Shown here: positions 1 through 12,700 of the stretch, one piece after another
Position numbering within the stretch: the first letter of the stretch is position 1
How the letters are laid out: each line of letters opens with the position of its first letter
The notes under the pieces: model-generated
Database searches by the model: none
Told to the model about the DNA's origin: nothing
The model's input: the letters and a program-made list of their open reading frames with translations, nothing else
Assembly: GCA_028532985.1 (NCBI GenBank)
Contig: JANCIK010000009.1
Coordinates: 2,294,001 to 2,358,000, forward strand
Reading direction: 5' to 3'
DNA: 64,000 nt
From: Stropharia rugosoannulata
Taxonomy: Eukaryota; Basidiomycota; Agaricomycetes; Agaricales; Strophariaceae
Position numbers and translations under genes: made by a program

Positions 1-246
1 GGAGGATTCGCCGCTGCGCTCACTACTCCTCTCGATGTCCTGAAAACTCGGGTAATGCTAGACACTCGGGATGCATCCAAAATTGAATTACCATCCTTGC
101 TTAGTAGATTCAAGACCATCTACGTTTCAGAAGGTCCCAAAGCTCTAATGGCCGGTGTGGTGCCTCGGACTATGTGGATTTCAGCAGGAGGAGCTGTGTT
201 TTTGGGAGTTTATGAATGGGCTGTTCATGGACTGATGGGGATCTAG
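1..246 (+). CDS. PET8: Mitochondrial S-adenosylmethionine carrier, C-terminal end (partial)
   Basis: This is the last 81 residues of a mitochondrial carrier family protein; the gene begins before the window. The frame is open from base 1 and ends at a TAG. The third carrier repeat signature is visible as TTPLDVLKTR (PxD..KxR type), and the final helix contains PRTMWISAGGAVFLGVYE, which closely resembles the end of the yeast Pet8 / human SLC25A26 SAM carriers. Such proteins exchange cytosolic SAM for S-adenosylhomocysteine across the inner mitochondrial membrane. No intron is needed in the visible part. It is tail-to-tail with the deacetylase gene, about 110 bases away. Family membership is firm; the SAM substrate is inferred from the last helix. 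Confidence 0.82.
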   Translation, partial: GGFAAALTTPLDVLKTRVMLDTRDASKIELPSLLSRFKTIYVSEGPKALMAGVVPRTMWISAGGAVFLGVYEWAVHGLMGI

Positions 247-357
247 ACTGCATGCTTAAATACCTACTAATTACATATAGAAACGAGAACAAGCGTTACA
301 ATGGCAGGAGAAACTAGAGGATACTAGGATTCAGACATGGAAGGAAGTACATCGTCA

Positions 358-2336
358 TTAACTGACACCCTCGGAAGAGTCGGTCGGGGGCTTGCCAAGG
401 TGGAGGATCACCCTGGGGAGCTTCTTGGTGGTCGTTTCCTCACTTGTCGTCGAGCTAACGGTCGACAGTGAACTATCAGTAGAATTATAACCGTCGGTCA
501 TCGACCCATACGTTGAAAGATGATGTTCGTTATCCATAGATGGTGGCAGACGAATGCTAACCGAAGGCAAACTTGATTTGGGGGGTGCAGAAGGAGTTCC
601 TCCTTTCGCCTTTGAGCGGTCTCGCAACGTTCTGTCGCTAGGTGGAACGGGGGTCGCTGAACGAGGGGCCGAACCAGTAGACTTCATAGCCTCGCTATCC
701 AATGTCCCAAAGATTGCTAAAGTGCGTTCCAACCACGGTTCCACAGATCCAGCAGCAGGTAATGACGGACGGCCACCCCGCCGCTTCTTAGTTGCTGCTT
801 CAAGTTTGGAAAGGTTGGTTTTACCCCACCAGTCTTCATCGACGACGAGTCCTTCCGGCAGGTCAACCAAGCCACAAAGATGAGCCATAGCACCGCTGAT
901 GAGTGCGCGATCGCTGTACCCTCCCTCCAGGACGCTGATCAACCTGCCGTCTGCGTATTGGTCGCTGAGCAGACATGCGTCACGAGTGAACCTGTGATAA
1001 AACGACGCCGGGACTTTGCGGTTATGACGGGACATGGATTCATACTCATGTTCACAAGCATCCATCCCGCAGCTGATGATTGAGGTGTTAGAGAATACTA
1101 ACGAAAGATTTGACGCATCCATACCTAATAAAGAATAGAACGTCGTCTCCTGGGCCACCTGTGTCGTCGAGGAATGCGCGTGCTTTATCCAGAATTTTGC
1201 TGTATTCATCTTTATAAAGTACATCCCAAAAGTGTTCCTCGGAAGTATACGTTTGCAAATGTACGTTTTGTATGTATTGGCCATGCACTTTGTGCAAAGA
1301 GACGGAAGCAGCCTGAACCAAGCTGACTTTCCCATCTTCGCATGGGTAAGAAAGAATATCATGAGTAGATCCGTAGTATACTTTAGGTCCGGGTTTGTTG
1401 ATTTGCGCTCCGGCTTCCATCTCCAAAGTCTGTCGGTAGGATTCCTCATTAATCTGCCACACTATGGACTGCGTTCCATTTCCATGATGCAAATCGATAT
1501 CAAAAATAACAATACGATTTATATTGTGTTTCAGGTGAGCTACATATCTGGAACTAAGACTGAAGGGTCGAGGAGACAGGTGAGGAACGTACCATGAGCT
1601 GCAGCAATAGATATGTTGTTTAAGAAGCAAAAACCCGACGGGGTATCTTCTCCACAGTGGTGCCCCGGTGGCCGGATCGCAACGAATGCTCGACGTAGTG
1701 GGTTTCCATTTCTTGAAACTACTTTGTCAACAGCTTCGCAAACCGTGCCCACTGCACCTCGCAATGCATTTAATGAGCCGGGGCAAACTGCAAAATTTAG
1801 GAACATTCAGTTCAAGAAGCTTTTCTAAAGAGTAAATAACAAATAAGCTTACGGTATAGGTCGCCTTGTGATAGACTCTCTGGTATTTCTGATCCGCCTT
1901 CTGCAATTTTATTGTGGCTCTCTTTAATCCATTTAGTGAGGTTTTCGAGGTAATCATCACCATCAATGTCCCCGTGTATAAACTTAACTGCAGCATCAGA
2001 CAGAAGATCTGACGAGGAGTGGCTTTGTATGATGTCCACAGGCGCAGTTGAAGTGGAGGTTGTAGACGGCTCCAACCTGAGCTTATTCATCTCAGCTGCA
2101 AGATCATTAGGATCATCCGCTTTGTCAGTATCATTGGATGTATAAAGCTCCCCGAGGCGAGCAATAGCCGAGGAGAGACCTATATTAACTGCACGTAGGC
2201 GCTCTGCGCGTTCAACGATATTTGAAGTATCCTTTGACCGGATATAGCGGTGTTGGAGACAAGCATTTTGGATAAAAATGGCAGTTTTATTGCCAAGGTT
2301 CGATCTCGACGCATTAGCGGAATTAAAGCTCGTCAT
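358..2336 (-). CDS. HOS3: HOS3-type histone deacetylase
   Basis: Four exons read leftwards, 2336-1853, 1787-1593, 1539-1125 and 1072-358, join in phase to 602 aa. The arginase/deacetylase fold is complete: RPPGHHCG (His204-His205), the zinc-binding DIDLHHGNGTQ (Asp242, His244), CGMDACEHEY with the third zinc Asp (about residue 369), and VLEGGYSD. The phrase DLYLCPGSLNAL and the order of motifs match yeast Hos3 rather than Rpd3 or Hda1. Hos3 enzymes remove acetyl groups from histones and are relatively insensitive to trichostatin A. The last 150 or so residues are Ser/Thr/Pro-rich and probably disordered. The start Met sits in MTSFNSANAS; a longer in-frame start at 2426 is less likely because it adds an unconserved leader. 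The gene is divergent from the MYND gene across about 470 bases. Confidence 0.9.
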
Positions 2337-2809
2337 GCTACCAGAGGGCTTGAGCGAGCAGTGGGTATAAAAGATTGACCAGCGCTGGTTAATGGAGAAT
2401 AAGAGAGTTGACAAGTTGGGAGGCAAGTTAGAGTTGTTTTCTCAGTCGCGCTTTAGGTTCACGTGCTCGCTGCAGGCGGAAGCGTGTCGACCGACCCAAA
2501 ACTTCTTGATGAGCCTCAATGATGGTTTGATATCAGCACTGTCATCTCATCGACATCCTTGACTATGTCTGTGTCGCAAGTGCACGGGGAAAGAATTGCT
2601 AAGCATATGCTTTACACGAATCCGAGGAAGGTCCGTTTATACCGCTCTAGACCATGAAACTATTGCTGGAGACTTCTGCACGATAGGTGGTGGCGGCTGG
2701 ACGACGGGGGAGTAAACAGGACCTCATTATTCTTTCCAACCTCTGGGTAGAGGTGGGTCTTAACCTATCCAGTTAGGAAGTAGGACAATGTTACAAATGC
2801 GAATCAAAG
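2337..2809. promoter_or_regulatory. Divergent promoter region between HOS3 and the MYND gene
   Basis: A 473-base gap between two head-to-head genes. It contains a CACGTG E-box at 2460-2465, about 125 bases upstream of the HOS3 start. No RNA gene or further ORF of note was seen. Confidence 0.4.
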
Positions 2810-4847
2810 ATGGCTCCCGAGCTTCTCAAGATGGACCTGCTATCAGTCTTTTTCGGCCACCTTGATGCATCGCTCGTTCCCTCGTCTACTGCAACGCGGA
2901 CTAACCTCGACACCACTCTTAATATAGACAGAGCCTGGATATCTCTTGTAGCGCTCACCAAGCTTGGTAATATCATGGTTCCCATCCACCCCGAAATCTC
3001 ACTACCGTCTATTGAGGCACAGATACTGGAGGCATGGCCTGGCGTTTTCAAATGGTGTATATTCGTTTACGACACTCGCGTCAAAGTCACCACTGTTGCT
3101 GCTGACGTGCGACGCATGGCCATGGATATTATAGGCGGGATCGTCTATGCGTTTAGTCGCTCTGAAATTTTACGAAATACTATGAACGAAACGCCAGGAG
3201 TGCTTGAGCTAGTAACACGAGTATGGGTGCTAGAAGACTCGATACCTCTACCTAGCAATACACCCGTTCCGGTCAATACGGCCGCTCTCGACGCCTTGTT
3301 ACACTTTCCAGACTGGATACCGCCGCCCAGATCTAAGGACACACCACGCCATACTACACCAAATGACCCTCCAATAGACGCAGAATACGAAAGGCTGGAC
3401 GCATCATTTGAAGCGCATGCACAAGAAATACGAGCAAGGCTTAATCGCGTCGTCGAAGCAGCTGGCGGAGATGTTTCCAATATCGTGAAGTTGGCTTTCT
3501 CACGCTTGCGCACGGCGACTAGTGATTCAGAGCGACTCTTCGAACCTCGCACCGCCATTTTCCTTGATTTTGTTGGGCATTTATCACGATCTGCCACCCA
3601 CCCGTTACGTCTTGGATTTCTCGGCCAGGGGATGACTGCCTTTGTAACCAAACTTGCTCTGGTCGTCATTGGCCTGCTGGATGGCATAGCTGCTTCTGAG
3701 GCGAATGCCAAAAGACTGATAAGTTTAGGTAGACGCCGCATTCCCATAGGTGAATGGGAATTCGGACAGCAATACGGTCTTCTGGATGCACTTGTTGCAT
3801 GTTTTGCTTTCCTCAACAATACAATGGAGTCTACCGACGGATTCACTTGGGTTGCCAAATCCGTATCTGCGGGTCTCCTTCAAGCCTGGACCGGTGCTGC
3901 TCGGCATTTGCATAGACTCGAGAATCGCGAAGATGCAGAAATGATCATGGAAATTCTACATTCGATTGTACCTAGATATCTGGTGTATAAAAGTGTCGTC
4001 AACCTCATAAACACCTGTATCAAGAGAGTCAAGAACGATGCGAAGATTGAACAATGGGAATTACCTGAAGCAAATGAAGTATGGTCCGATTTTGAGAAGC
4101 TGGTTGTCGAAAGATACACAATTGGGCAGCGCATGAAAGCTGTGAAGGCTGCTGCCTGTGATAACTATGCAAAGGTGAAGTGCTCCAATATATGTATGCT
4201 TTGCAACTTACTCAGTGTCTTACAGTGCCACAACATTGATTTGAAGAATAATTTCATGAAATGCAGCGGCTGCAATACCACTCTGTACTGTTCCCGGGAA
4301 TGCCAAAAATATGCTTGGAAAGAAGGAGGTCATAAACTAGTTTGCAAACTGAAGCAACAAGAATTTTTAGGTGCGTTATGTCTAGATAGTTTTGCAATCC
4401 TCACTGATAACCATGACAGAGGGGAAGGCACAGTCGATATCCAAAACAGATTCTGCATTCTTTCACCACCTCGCAACGTCCGATGCGAGGACTAACCTTT
4501 CACGACTCAAAGAAATCGCAGAATCCGCTTACCCAGAGCTGGCTGGGTCTATGACCTCACTCGTTATCGAAATCAATTATATGATTCACCCACCCAGACT
4601 AGGACTTCACCCGCTTGCCGAACATGAGAAGTTTACCCCTCGGCTCGCCAGTCATGTTAGTGCCAACTCTGGACAACGCAATGATGAACTGGTACAGCGC
4701 GCACGGGACCACCCTGGAGAGTATGGGATTATTCAAAGCAAGATGGCTAACGGTCAGGGTGTACAATTGGTGTTGAGCATAGTGCCAGGTGCACTATTGG
4801 AGGATGAAGGACTGCAATGGACCGGGGAATCAGATATACCATACTGA
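2810..4847 (+). CDS. MYND zinc-finger protein
   Basis: Exons 2810-4174, 4226-4370 and 4420-4847 give 645 aa. The first 440 residues are a helical region without a recognisable domain, as in many agaricomycete MYND proteins. A MYND finger then follows, spanning the first junction: CDNYAKCHN, KCSGCNTTLYCSRECQK, and the closing W-KEGGH-KLVC. It provides the Cys/His pairs for two zinc ions and usually binds proline-rich partners. The first intron (51 nt) is a multiple of three and has no stop, so unspliced reading would still be open; removing it restores normal MYND spacing. The C-terminus carries the phrase MANGQGVQLVLSIVPG, which I recognise from this fungal protein group. Function unknown; possibly transcriptional regulation. 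Confidence 0.85.
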
Positions 4848-5874
4848 TTTGAGGCAAGTATATATACTCCGTTCCTTTCTCGACGAATGTTGGCTAACTT
4901 GTTTTTGTTTTACATAAACAAGCATATACGGCCATTTGCACGATATTTATTGGCAGTGCAGTGTAGAACACTCACTGTTACAACACGTACGAATCATTTA
5001 TTATTACAAACCAACTGGTTGTGCTCGATTTGATCAATATAAGCTATGCGTTTGCATCCATATTTCTTCAAATCTGAAATACGCTCTTCTTCGACAATGC
5101 GTACTTTTATCCTCAATCAAGCCTATGTGTCCGCCTATCTGCAAATAATAGAATTGGCAATCTCCATGAATGCTGCGGAGAGATTTACCATCACGGGGTC
5201 AATACAATTTGGAAGAAGACTTGATATGATTCGCAGATATGACTGCGTATGTACCCTGTGCTTACTGCTGTAGCCCTGATGCCTTGCAGGGAATTGTTTT
5301 GGAAAATGCATAATTGCATGTACTGCCACAGGCGGCCGAAAGCCGGAATGCAGATTGAGATATCTCAGCCCATCATCAGGTGCATTTCACTTTCATTTAT
5401 TGTGGACGTTTTATGAGTCTGACTTGTCAAACTGCACTAGTCATAGGTGCAATGCTCCTAGTCAACATACCGTACTAATACTAACATAGAGTTTAGGTCG
5501 CCTACATATAAATAATTGCTGTTGAATTGCGGTAAAATGTTGAAGTTATAAATAACAACGAGGGATACGCGGCATGGATCATCACGCGTACGAAAGAGTC
5601 ACCTACCCCTTGCTTCTGATTGTGAGCTGCGTCCCACCATATCATCTCCCGTATCATCTCCGGATGCAATAAAGGTCAGTTGCTGAAAGCCACCAACTGT
5701 GTCAAGCATTCAAATATTCATCTCTCCCCACATTGTAGCCGGGTACATGATTGCCGATATCCGGTCCTTTACATCCTTGAATAGAGCTCTTGGATTCGCC
5801 TGTAGACCTTCTCTCCCTCGTTCTCGTTCTCCACACCCTCCAGACAAGACTTCACTTAGACGGCACCGTTCAAC
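4848..5874. other. Intergenic region, no gene seen
   Basis: About 1 kb between the MYND gene and the acyl-CoA synthetase gene. Only short, low-complexity reading frames are present. It should hold the 3' UTR of the former and the promoter of the latter. Confidence 0.5.
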
Positions 5875-8337
5875 ATGTATATGACCTCACCCTACCCCAC
5901 GCCGCCGCCTTTACCTGATGTCAACGCGCACTACATATTTTTCAAACGCCCCGACCAGGCTGAGTGGCCGAACTACACCGTGCATATAGACCCTGCAACC
6001 GACGCTCGTGTGATGTATAGCGACCATGTCCGAAACATTGAGGACTTGAGTACCGGTCTTGCAGCGCCCGTGTCCGAGGGGGGGCTCGGCCTGGAGGGTT
6101 GGCAAGCCGGGGTCGGGGCGGACGAAGTAGCCAAGCCCGGGGAAACAGGCAAGGAAATTGTCGGCATTATAAGCGAGAACTCATCAGTGAGTGTAGCCAT
6201 TCACTGTCGATTTCCAAGTGTTATGGCTTCCACCGATACTGGATGCCGTTCAAGCCATATTTCTCCTGGCCTGTTACCCACGAGCGGCGTCTGAGTGGTA
6301 TATCACTCTCATCATGGGACCCATGTACAGGACTCGGAAATAGGACCGTCTTCGGCACAGTGCTGTGCAGCCTGGCTATCAAGGATCACCATAGCTAACA
6401 TCATCCATCTATAGGAATATATCACCCTTGTTCATGCGTGTCTCCGCATTGCAGTCCCATTTGCCTTAATTTCATCATACAGTACCCCATTCGAACTCAA
6501 ACACGCACTGGCACTATCAAAAGCAACGCGACTCTTTGTTGACGCGAAGTTCATGAAGACCGTCCTGCCAGCTGCGAAGCAAGCGGGGATTCCTCAGGAC
6601 CGTATATACTTGATGAAGGATATTATTGCGAAGTCAAAGTCCAGGTCGACGAAAGTTAAATCAAAGCAAAGCTTTTGGGGTATTGTTGGCCATGTGAGAG
6701 CCAAAAAGATACCTGTCGTCGACGTTCGCCCGGCTTCGGAAGGTACACTTGCATACTTGGTATTTTCCAGTGGGACTAGCGGCTTGCCTAAAGGTCGGCT
6801 GGTCATATTATTGTTTGACGATTGTTGACGAAGACTCGTAGCCGTCATGATCTCGCACGGAAATCTTATCTACTCAGTGGCACAGGCAATGGTTGTTCAG
6901 CAATGTATTGCCGCAGTGCATAGCGTCAGTGCCCTCTCGAAATACTTTCTCCTTCTTTGGGCTGATCTTTCACTTGTGTAGCCCCTGGTGCCCGCTAACC
7001 CAGAAGGAATCCCTGTAACGCTAGCCTTCCTGCCCTTACATCATACATATGGACTCCATGCCTATTGTTTTCGCGCTGCACTTGCTCCCGGTACTCTTAT
7101 CATCCTGCCTCAATGGAACATTGATGTAGCATTGAAGGCGATACCAAAGTAGATCCCTTCAAGTGATTCTTTTATCGTATCTTCTAACCTATCATTTCCG
7201 CAGATACAAGATAAGCAACTTGCCTCTCATACCATCTGTTGTACATCAACTCGTACATCATCCGGGGATTGGGAAGGTGGACTTCAGTAGCGTCCAGACA
7301 TTGGGTAGTGGCGCTGCATATCTCCCTCCTGAGCTTGGAGACAAGCTCACCAACCTGGTTCCTGGGGAAAAACATTTTACAGTTGGTGAGAAACGCTACT
7401 AAATACGCGCAATATCCTTCTCTGACGGCTCGTTTGAATATAGGTTATGGCATGTCGGAAGCTGTGCGTTCTTTTTCATTACAAAATGATTTTGATCGCT
7501 AAAAGTTTTGGCAGACGATAGCAGCAATCGTCCAGCCTCTGGATGGACTACTGGGTGGTAAATTGCGTTGTATCCGTGGATCTACTGGTGTTCTTCTTCC
7601 TGGTATGGAAGCGGTTCTATTAAAGGACGACACTTCAATACCTAGTGGCAAGGACAATGGAGATGCAGGTAGCAAAATCAACGAGGCAGGTGAACTTTGG
7701 CTGCGAAGCAAAAATATTGCTCTTGGATACTGGAACAACCCCAAGGCAAACCGCGAGACCTTCATTAATGGCTGGCTAAGGACAGGCGACAGATTCAGAG
7801 TAGACGAAGATGGCTACTTCTGGTACGCAGACCGTGCAAAGGTGAGAGGAGATACAGCTCATAAAATAGATGCCTGAACGGCGTCGAATGTCAGGACACT
7901 CTCAAAGTTTCCGGGGCTCAAGTTTCCCCCGTTGAGATAGAAGACTGCCTTCTCGCGCATCCTCTAAAACTCATAACAGACGCCTCGGTCGCGGGTGTGT
8001 CTGGCGGGCGCACTGTGGATGAGAAGGTTCCCCGTGCATGGGTAGTCTTGAGTGAAGTGGGAGCCAGTAAAGAGTGGGGGAAAGCTAAGGTGATCTTGGA
8101 GCTCGAAAAGTGGCATCAAGAAAACCTGAGCAAATATAAATGGTTACGAGGTGGTATTGAAGTAGTGGATTCGGTAAGTTTAGGAGCGCCTCTACCAATG
8201 CCGACAGTAGAATCTCATTGAAGTTTCAATAATAGATTCCGAAGTCCCCTACCGGCAAAACACTTCGTCGCGTTTTACAGGACCGTTACGAAGCGCATAC
8301 CAAGAAACACGGGAGAAAGGCTCAGTCAAAGCTTTGA
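5875..8337 (+). CDS. Peroxisomal AMP-dependent acyl-CoA synthetase (4-coumarate-CoA ligase-like)
   Basis: Nine exons, 5875-6186, 6415-6793, 6842-6924, 6982-7148, 7204-7385, 7444-7463, 7515-7841, 7895-8173 and 8236-8337, join in phase to 616 aa. The ANL superfamily motifs are all present: the AMP-binding loop SSGTSGLPKAVMISHGN (split by an intron), LPLHHTYGLHAY, GYGMSEA, GWLRTGD, DGYFWYADRAK and the C-terminal lysine region GKTLRR. It should activate a carboxylic acid to acyl-AMP and then to acyl-CoA. The substrate cannot be read from sequence; aromatic (coumarate-like) and medium- or long-chain acids are both possible. The protein ends in Ser-Lys-Leu, a PTS1 peroxisome import signal, which suggests beta-oxidation. 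Exon 6 is only 20 nt. The first intron is unusually long here (228 nt). Confidence 0.88.
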
Positions 8338-9759
8338 GCCAGCTCTACCTTCAATACGGCTGCCCTCGATCTCACTTTGTACCATTTTGCTGTCTTTTCC
8401 CAGAAAGATAGAGTATGCTCACGCAGCCTGGCATATGAGATTTAGTTTTTAGGCTTTTCGATGCAGACTCGTAGCTTATAATTACCTTGGCAGGATCATT
8501 TAAGTACTTTAGTACTGAAGCCAAACTAAAGCACCTTCCATTCCATTAGCATGTATGATCGACAGAGCAAATATGTAGCGGCCTCACCCCTCTACTCGTA
8601 AGGACGATGTAGGAACTTTGTCGGGATAGCTTGAGTCCTCGGACACTGTCCAACTACCAACCGACTACTTGAACTTGTCCAAAACTTGTCTCCATCTTCG
8701 TCTGCCGTTCGTTCCTACTTTCTTTATCTTTCTCCGATCGTCCCTACCGTCGTTCCTCCGTCATAGCCTATACCCGCATTGAACATATTTGCGCTGAGAG
8801 CCCAATCTCGCGTGATCCTGGGGATCTTCTCGAGTCTATTCAGGTGTTTTCCGTGTAGCGGTTTGCACCAAGTTTGCAACATCTTCTTCAAATCTTCTTG
8901 ATTTCAGCGGAGTCTTTCTGCCCACTCATGTCTTTCTGCCCAACAGCTCTGAAGGCTTGAAAATAAAAGACGAAGATATGCTCTCTGACCTCATTCTGAG
9001 CACACCATACTTTTACTAAGTTGACTAAAAGTCAACCAAGTAATTTCCAAGTATTAATTAAGTCCGACGAACCCTGAGCACTTGAGCGTTGAGCTGAGCG
9101 ATGATCGGGGCTTGAGAGAACCGGCAGATCGCGAGCAGTCGAACCATCTTCAGAACGGCAACTCGTCCTAACTCGTCGCAACCATAACGCAAACCAATTG
9201 CAAACCGTCACCATTACTACAACATTACTACTGTACTTACATGTAGTCTAGCCATCGGCTTGTACAGCTGATGATAGCCAAGGCGGCCACCTCTTCGCAA
9301 GAGAATCCCCTAGAATCCCTATGTAAGTAATAGACACGTGTCAGAATTCAAAGTTGGCTACGATTTGGGTAAGGGTGTATCATTGTAGTGTTTTTAGGTA
9401 TGTCCATCATTAATCCATGTCCTTATACTGCGCCAATGCTTTCGGTCAGTTTATAAAGTATAATGTTGTCAACAGCGGCAAGCGCGAACCCTATACCCTG
9501 AAAGCCGATCCATATGACTCCCTCGATAACAAAAGATTCTTATACCCAACACTCTATATAAGAACAGTGCAAGATATCTAACGACGAGACCGAACACCTG
9601 CATGAGCCTATATAGTACTTGTGCAAGGTTGTAGAACTCGTCAGACATCATTCACGTCGCGTCGCGTCGATCGCAATGGGCGCCGTCTTCTTTTAACAAG
9701 AAGAAACTATCCAAGTCTATGACGGTAACGAGTCCGCTCTGAAGACTGTGATGTGAGTG
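8338..9759. other. Intergenic region upstream of ABC transporter A
   Basis: About 1.4 kb without a supportable gene. It includes a pyrimidine-rich stretch (8690-8770), a perfect 7-bp inverted repeat (9020-9036) and a TATATAAG box at 9555-9562, about 200 bases before the chosen start of transporter A. Short minus-strand frames here look random. Confidence 0.45.
9020..9036. repeat. Short inverted repeat
   Basis: GTTGACT at 9020-9026 is repeated as AGTCAAC at 9030-9036 with a 3-base spacer. It could be a dimeric transcription-factor site or chance. Confidence 0.35.
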
Positions 9760-12700
9760 ATGGAATGCTCGAGTCTCTACAGAGCTTGCGGTAGAAACTT
9801 TTACTTATCTAAATCCTTCCTAGTGACTCTAGAGCCATCCCATTTGGATTTTCTTGTATCTTAGTCGCATGGCAAACTGTGTATATTCTTATACGCATGC
9901 TTCAAGTTCAAGTTCTTTCTAAAAGAACACATGGTTACAACTCACCTGATGGTAACGCTTCGAAGACTTCATCGCCTGAGCGCAGAAGTGCGGATGAAAA
10001 CTATGTTGAGGATTGTGGTGGACCGAAATTGGTTGGCCTTATGTTAGCTCGCCTGCTAGGGAGCTTTTTTCTGCTTCTTTTGTCGTGGAGGACGACACAT
10101 ACTACCTGCGGCCTAATGGCATTTCCAACATGCCCGGAGACTCAGTTATCTGCTACTTTCGTAAGAATTTATTTTTCACATGAACTAATGGCTTACACTG
10201 CACACTATTTCAGTTTTATTCCTTTGCAATGGCTTTAATAGCTTTGTTCTCCAATACATGGAGCCTTATGGCTCAACGAATCAATACTCTTACATCATTG
10301 GCAGTACTTCTGATCTATGTTTATCGCGATATATGGCCATTAGCACTCTACACAGAACAACCTGAAGACACTAACGAAGGACCTGTTCTGTTTGTCAAGA
10401 TTGGCATCCTCTTCGCTACCGGTGTTGTAATTCCAGTCTTTACCCCCAGTCGCTACATCCCTGTTGACCCCGAGGTATGATATATGTGTGGTACTAGAGG
10501 TATACTACGATTATTGACCACCACGCAGAATCCCATGGCGAAACCTACTTCAGAGCAAACTGCATCGATCATTTCCACCTTAAGCTACACTTTTATCAAT
10601 GAAATAGTGTTCAAAGCATCCAAAGTCTCGCATCTGCAAGTGAACCAGCTTCCTCCTCTTGCAGATTGTGACGAAGCCGGATATCAGACTACCAAGTCAT
10701 TCCCGGTAAGTGGTAATAATATATCTAAACAACTTTAACAGACTCAAATCTGGCCCCTACAGCATGTCGATGTTTTTGCAGGGGCTAAGCCAAGTCACAT
10801 TTTCATTCGGTTGCTACGTGTTTACTGTGCGTGATTCTTTATCTCCTTTCGATCTCATGCTCACTGTGGCTGGGTTCATAGGGAAAGAATACTGCTATAT
10901 GGTCACTACGATCGTGCTTTACTGCCTCGGAAATTTTGTGTCTCCAATAGGTATCTATCAGATACTTAAGTGAGATTAACCTTTTATCATTCTTGATAGT
11001 TCTGTTAAACATTCTATCAGATATCTCGAAACCGGTGGTGCAGATCAAGATATCAAGCCATGGTTATGGATTATCTGGCTTTTCTGCGGGCCGATGCTGC
11101 AGTCTCTTAGTTGGCAATACTGCATATATGTCTCTACGCGAGTCCTGGCACTCATGGAAATTGTTATCACTCAGCTTGTTTTCGAACATAGCCTGCGCAT
11201 TCGATTCAAGGCAGAAACCAGTGCTGATAAAGTTGAAAGTTGTCGGCAACTTGTGACGGAAACCTCATTTGGACCCCCAAGTCCATCGCTTTCTGTCGAC
11301 AATCTCTTAGCTAGTACAACCGAGCTAGACGCTGGAGTTGAAGTCGACTCAAGCATAAACGAAAGTTTGCCGTCTACAACAACAAATCAAGAGGCTGTCG
11401 GTCGCAAAACTATCGAATCGCAAATCAATTGCGGAGGCAATCTTGTGGGGAAACTTAATAATCTGGTTAGCACGGACTTGGATAACATTTGTGCGGCTAG
11501 AGGAGATTTTGTATTTTGGGGTACGGTTTTCGTGTCGGAACCTCACTTATGTGCTGAACTTTCAACTACACAGTCATCGGTGTTCCCTTGAACGTGGTTC
11601 TTTGTTTGGTCTTCTTGCATCGACTGTTAGGATGGAGGTTTGTCATTGGACTATCATCTCCCCAGTGACCTAGTATTTCTGACATATGGCTATCGGTAGC
11701 GCATTCGTCGGCTTCGCCATCATGCTTGCTCTTCTACCACTGCCTGGACATGTGGGAAAATCCATCCAGAAAATTCAACAGGAAAGGATGAAAGTGGTTA
11801 GTTGGTGTATATATGACATGCCGTGTTCCCATGAGCTGACGAGAACGCATGTGTAGACCGATGCGAGGGTGCAATCAGTTTCGGAAACAATGAACGTTGT
11901 ACGCATGGTTAAACTTTTTGGCTGGCAAGACAGGATGAAAGAAAAGCTCTCAAGAAAACGTGAGGAAGAGTTGAAGTTGATCTGGAAACTGTATCTCTTG
12001 AATTGCTTGTCCAGCGTCATCGGGTTCAGTCTCTTATTCTATCTGTGGGCCTTTTGCTCATTGTCACTAGGTTTGCATTTCCGACCATTAGCGTTGTCGT
12101 TACCTACGGAATATATACAACCGTTATGAAAAAAGCATTGACACGTGAGTACTCTGGCGATAAAAAAGATGTCATATTTGTAACAAATGCCAGCGTCCAT
12201 CGTTTTTTCTAGCATAGCCGTGTTCAACACGCTTAGACAACAGCTATCAAAATCAATGAAACAGTCAGTCGCAGTACTTCAAGGTAGGTATCCTTTCTTT
12301 TAATTTGTTCTCACCTCGTCCCTGATTGAAGCTATTCAGGCAAGGTTTCATTAGATCGGTTAAACGACTTTCTCCAGCACAGCGAATTACTCGACGCTTA
12401 TCTTCCACATAATTCCGGAATGGATGCGCTGTATTGCTCGGCTCCTGTGGAGAACCAGTGGGACATAGGATTTAGCAATGCTTTGTTCTTGTGGTCACTC
12501 TGCGAAAAGGAGGTTAACGAGTCTGTTACACCGTTCGTTAGAAATTTCAAACTCCGTATCGAAGGACAACTCTTCTTCAAGCGGAATACTATCAATATGA
12601 TTATAGGACCAACGTATTTATATCTTTACTCGTTCTCATTCGGCTTTTAAATCTTTCTCGCTTTAGGGGATCTGGAAAAACCTCTGTTTTGATGGCTTTG

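Noticed and set aside
3145..3858. 237-codon minus-strand frame
   Set aside because: It lies antisense to the MYND gene coding region, has no domain, and follows from codon usage of the opposite strand.
9721..9757. Upstream alternative first exon for ABC transporter A ending at GTGAGT (9752)
   Set aside because: The only phase that fits has a stop codon and no ATG upstream, so the ATG at 9760 was preferred.
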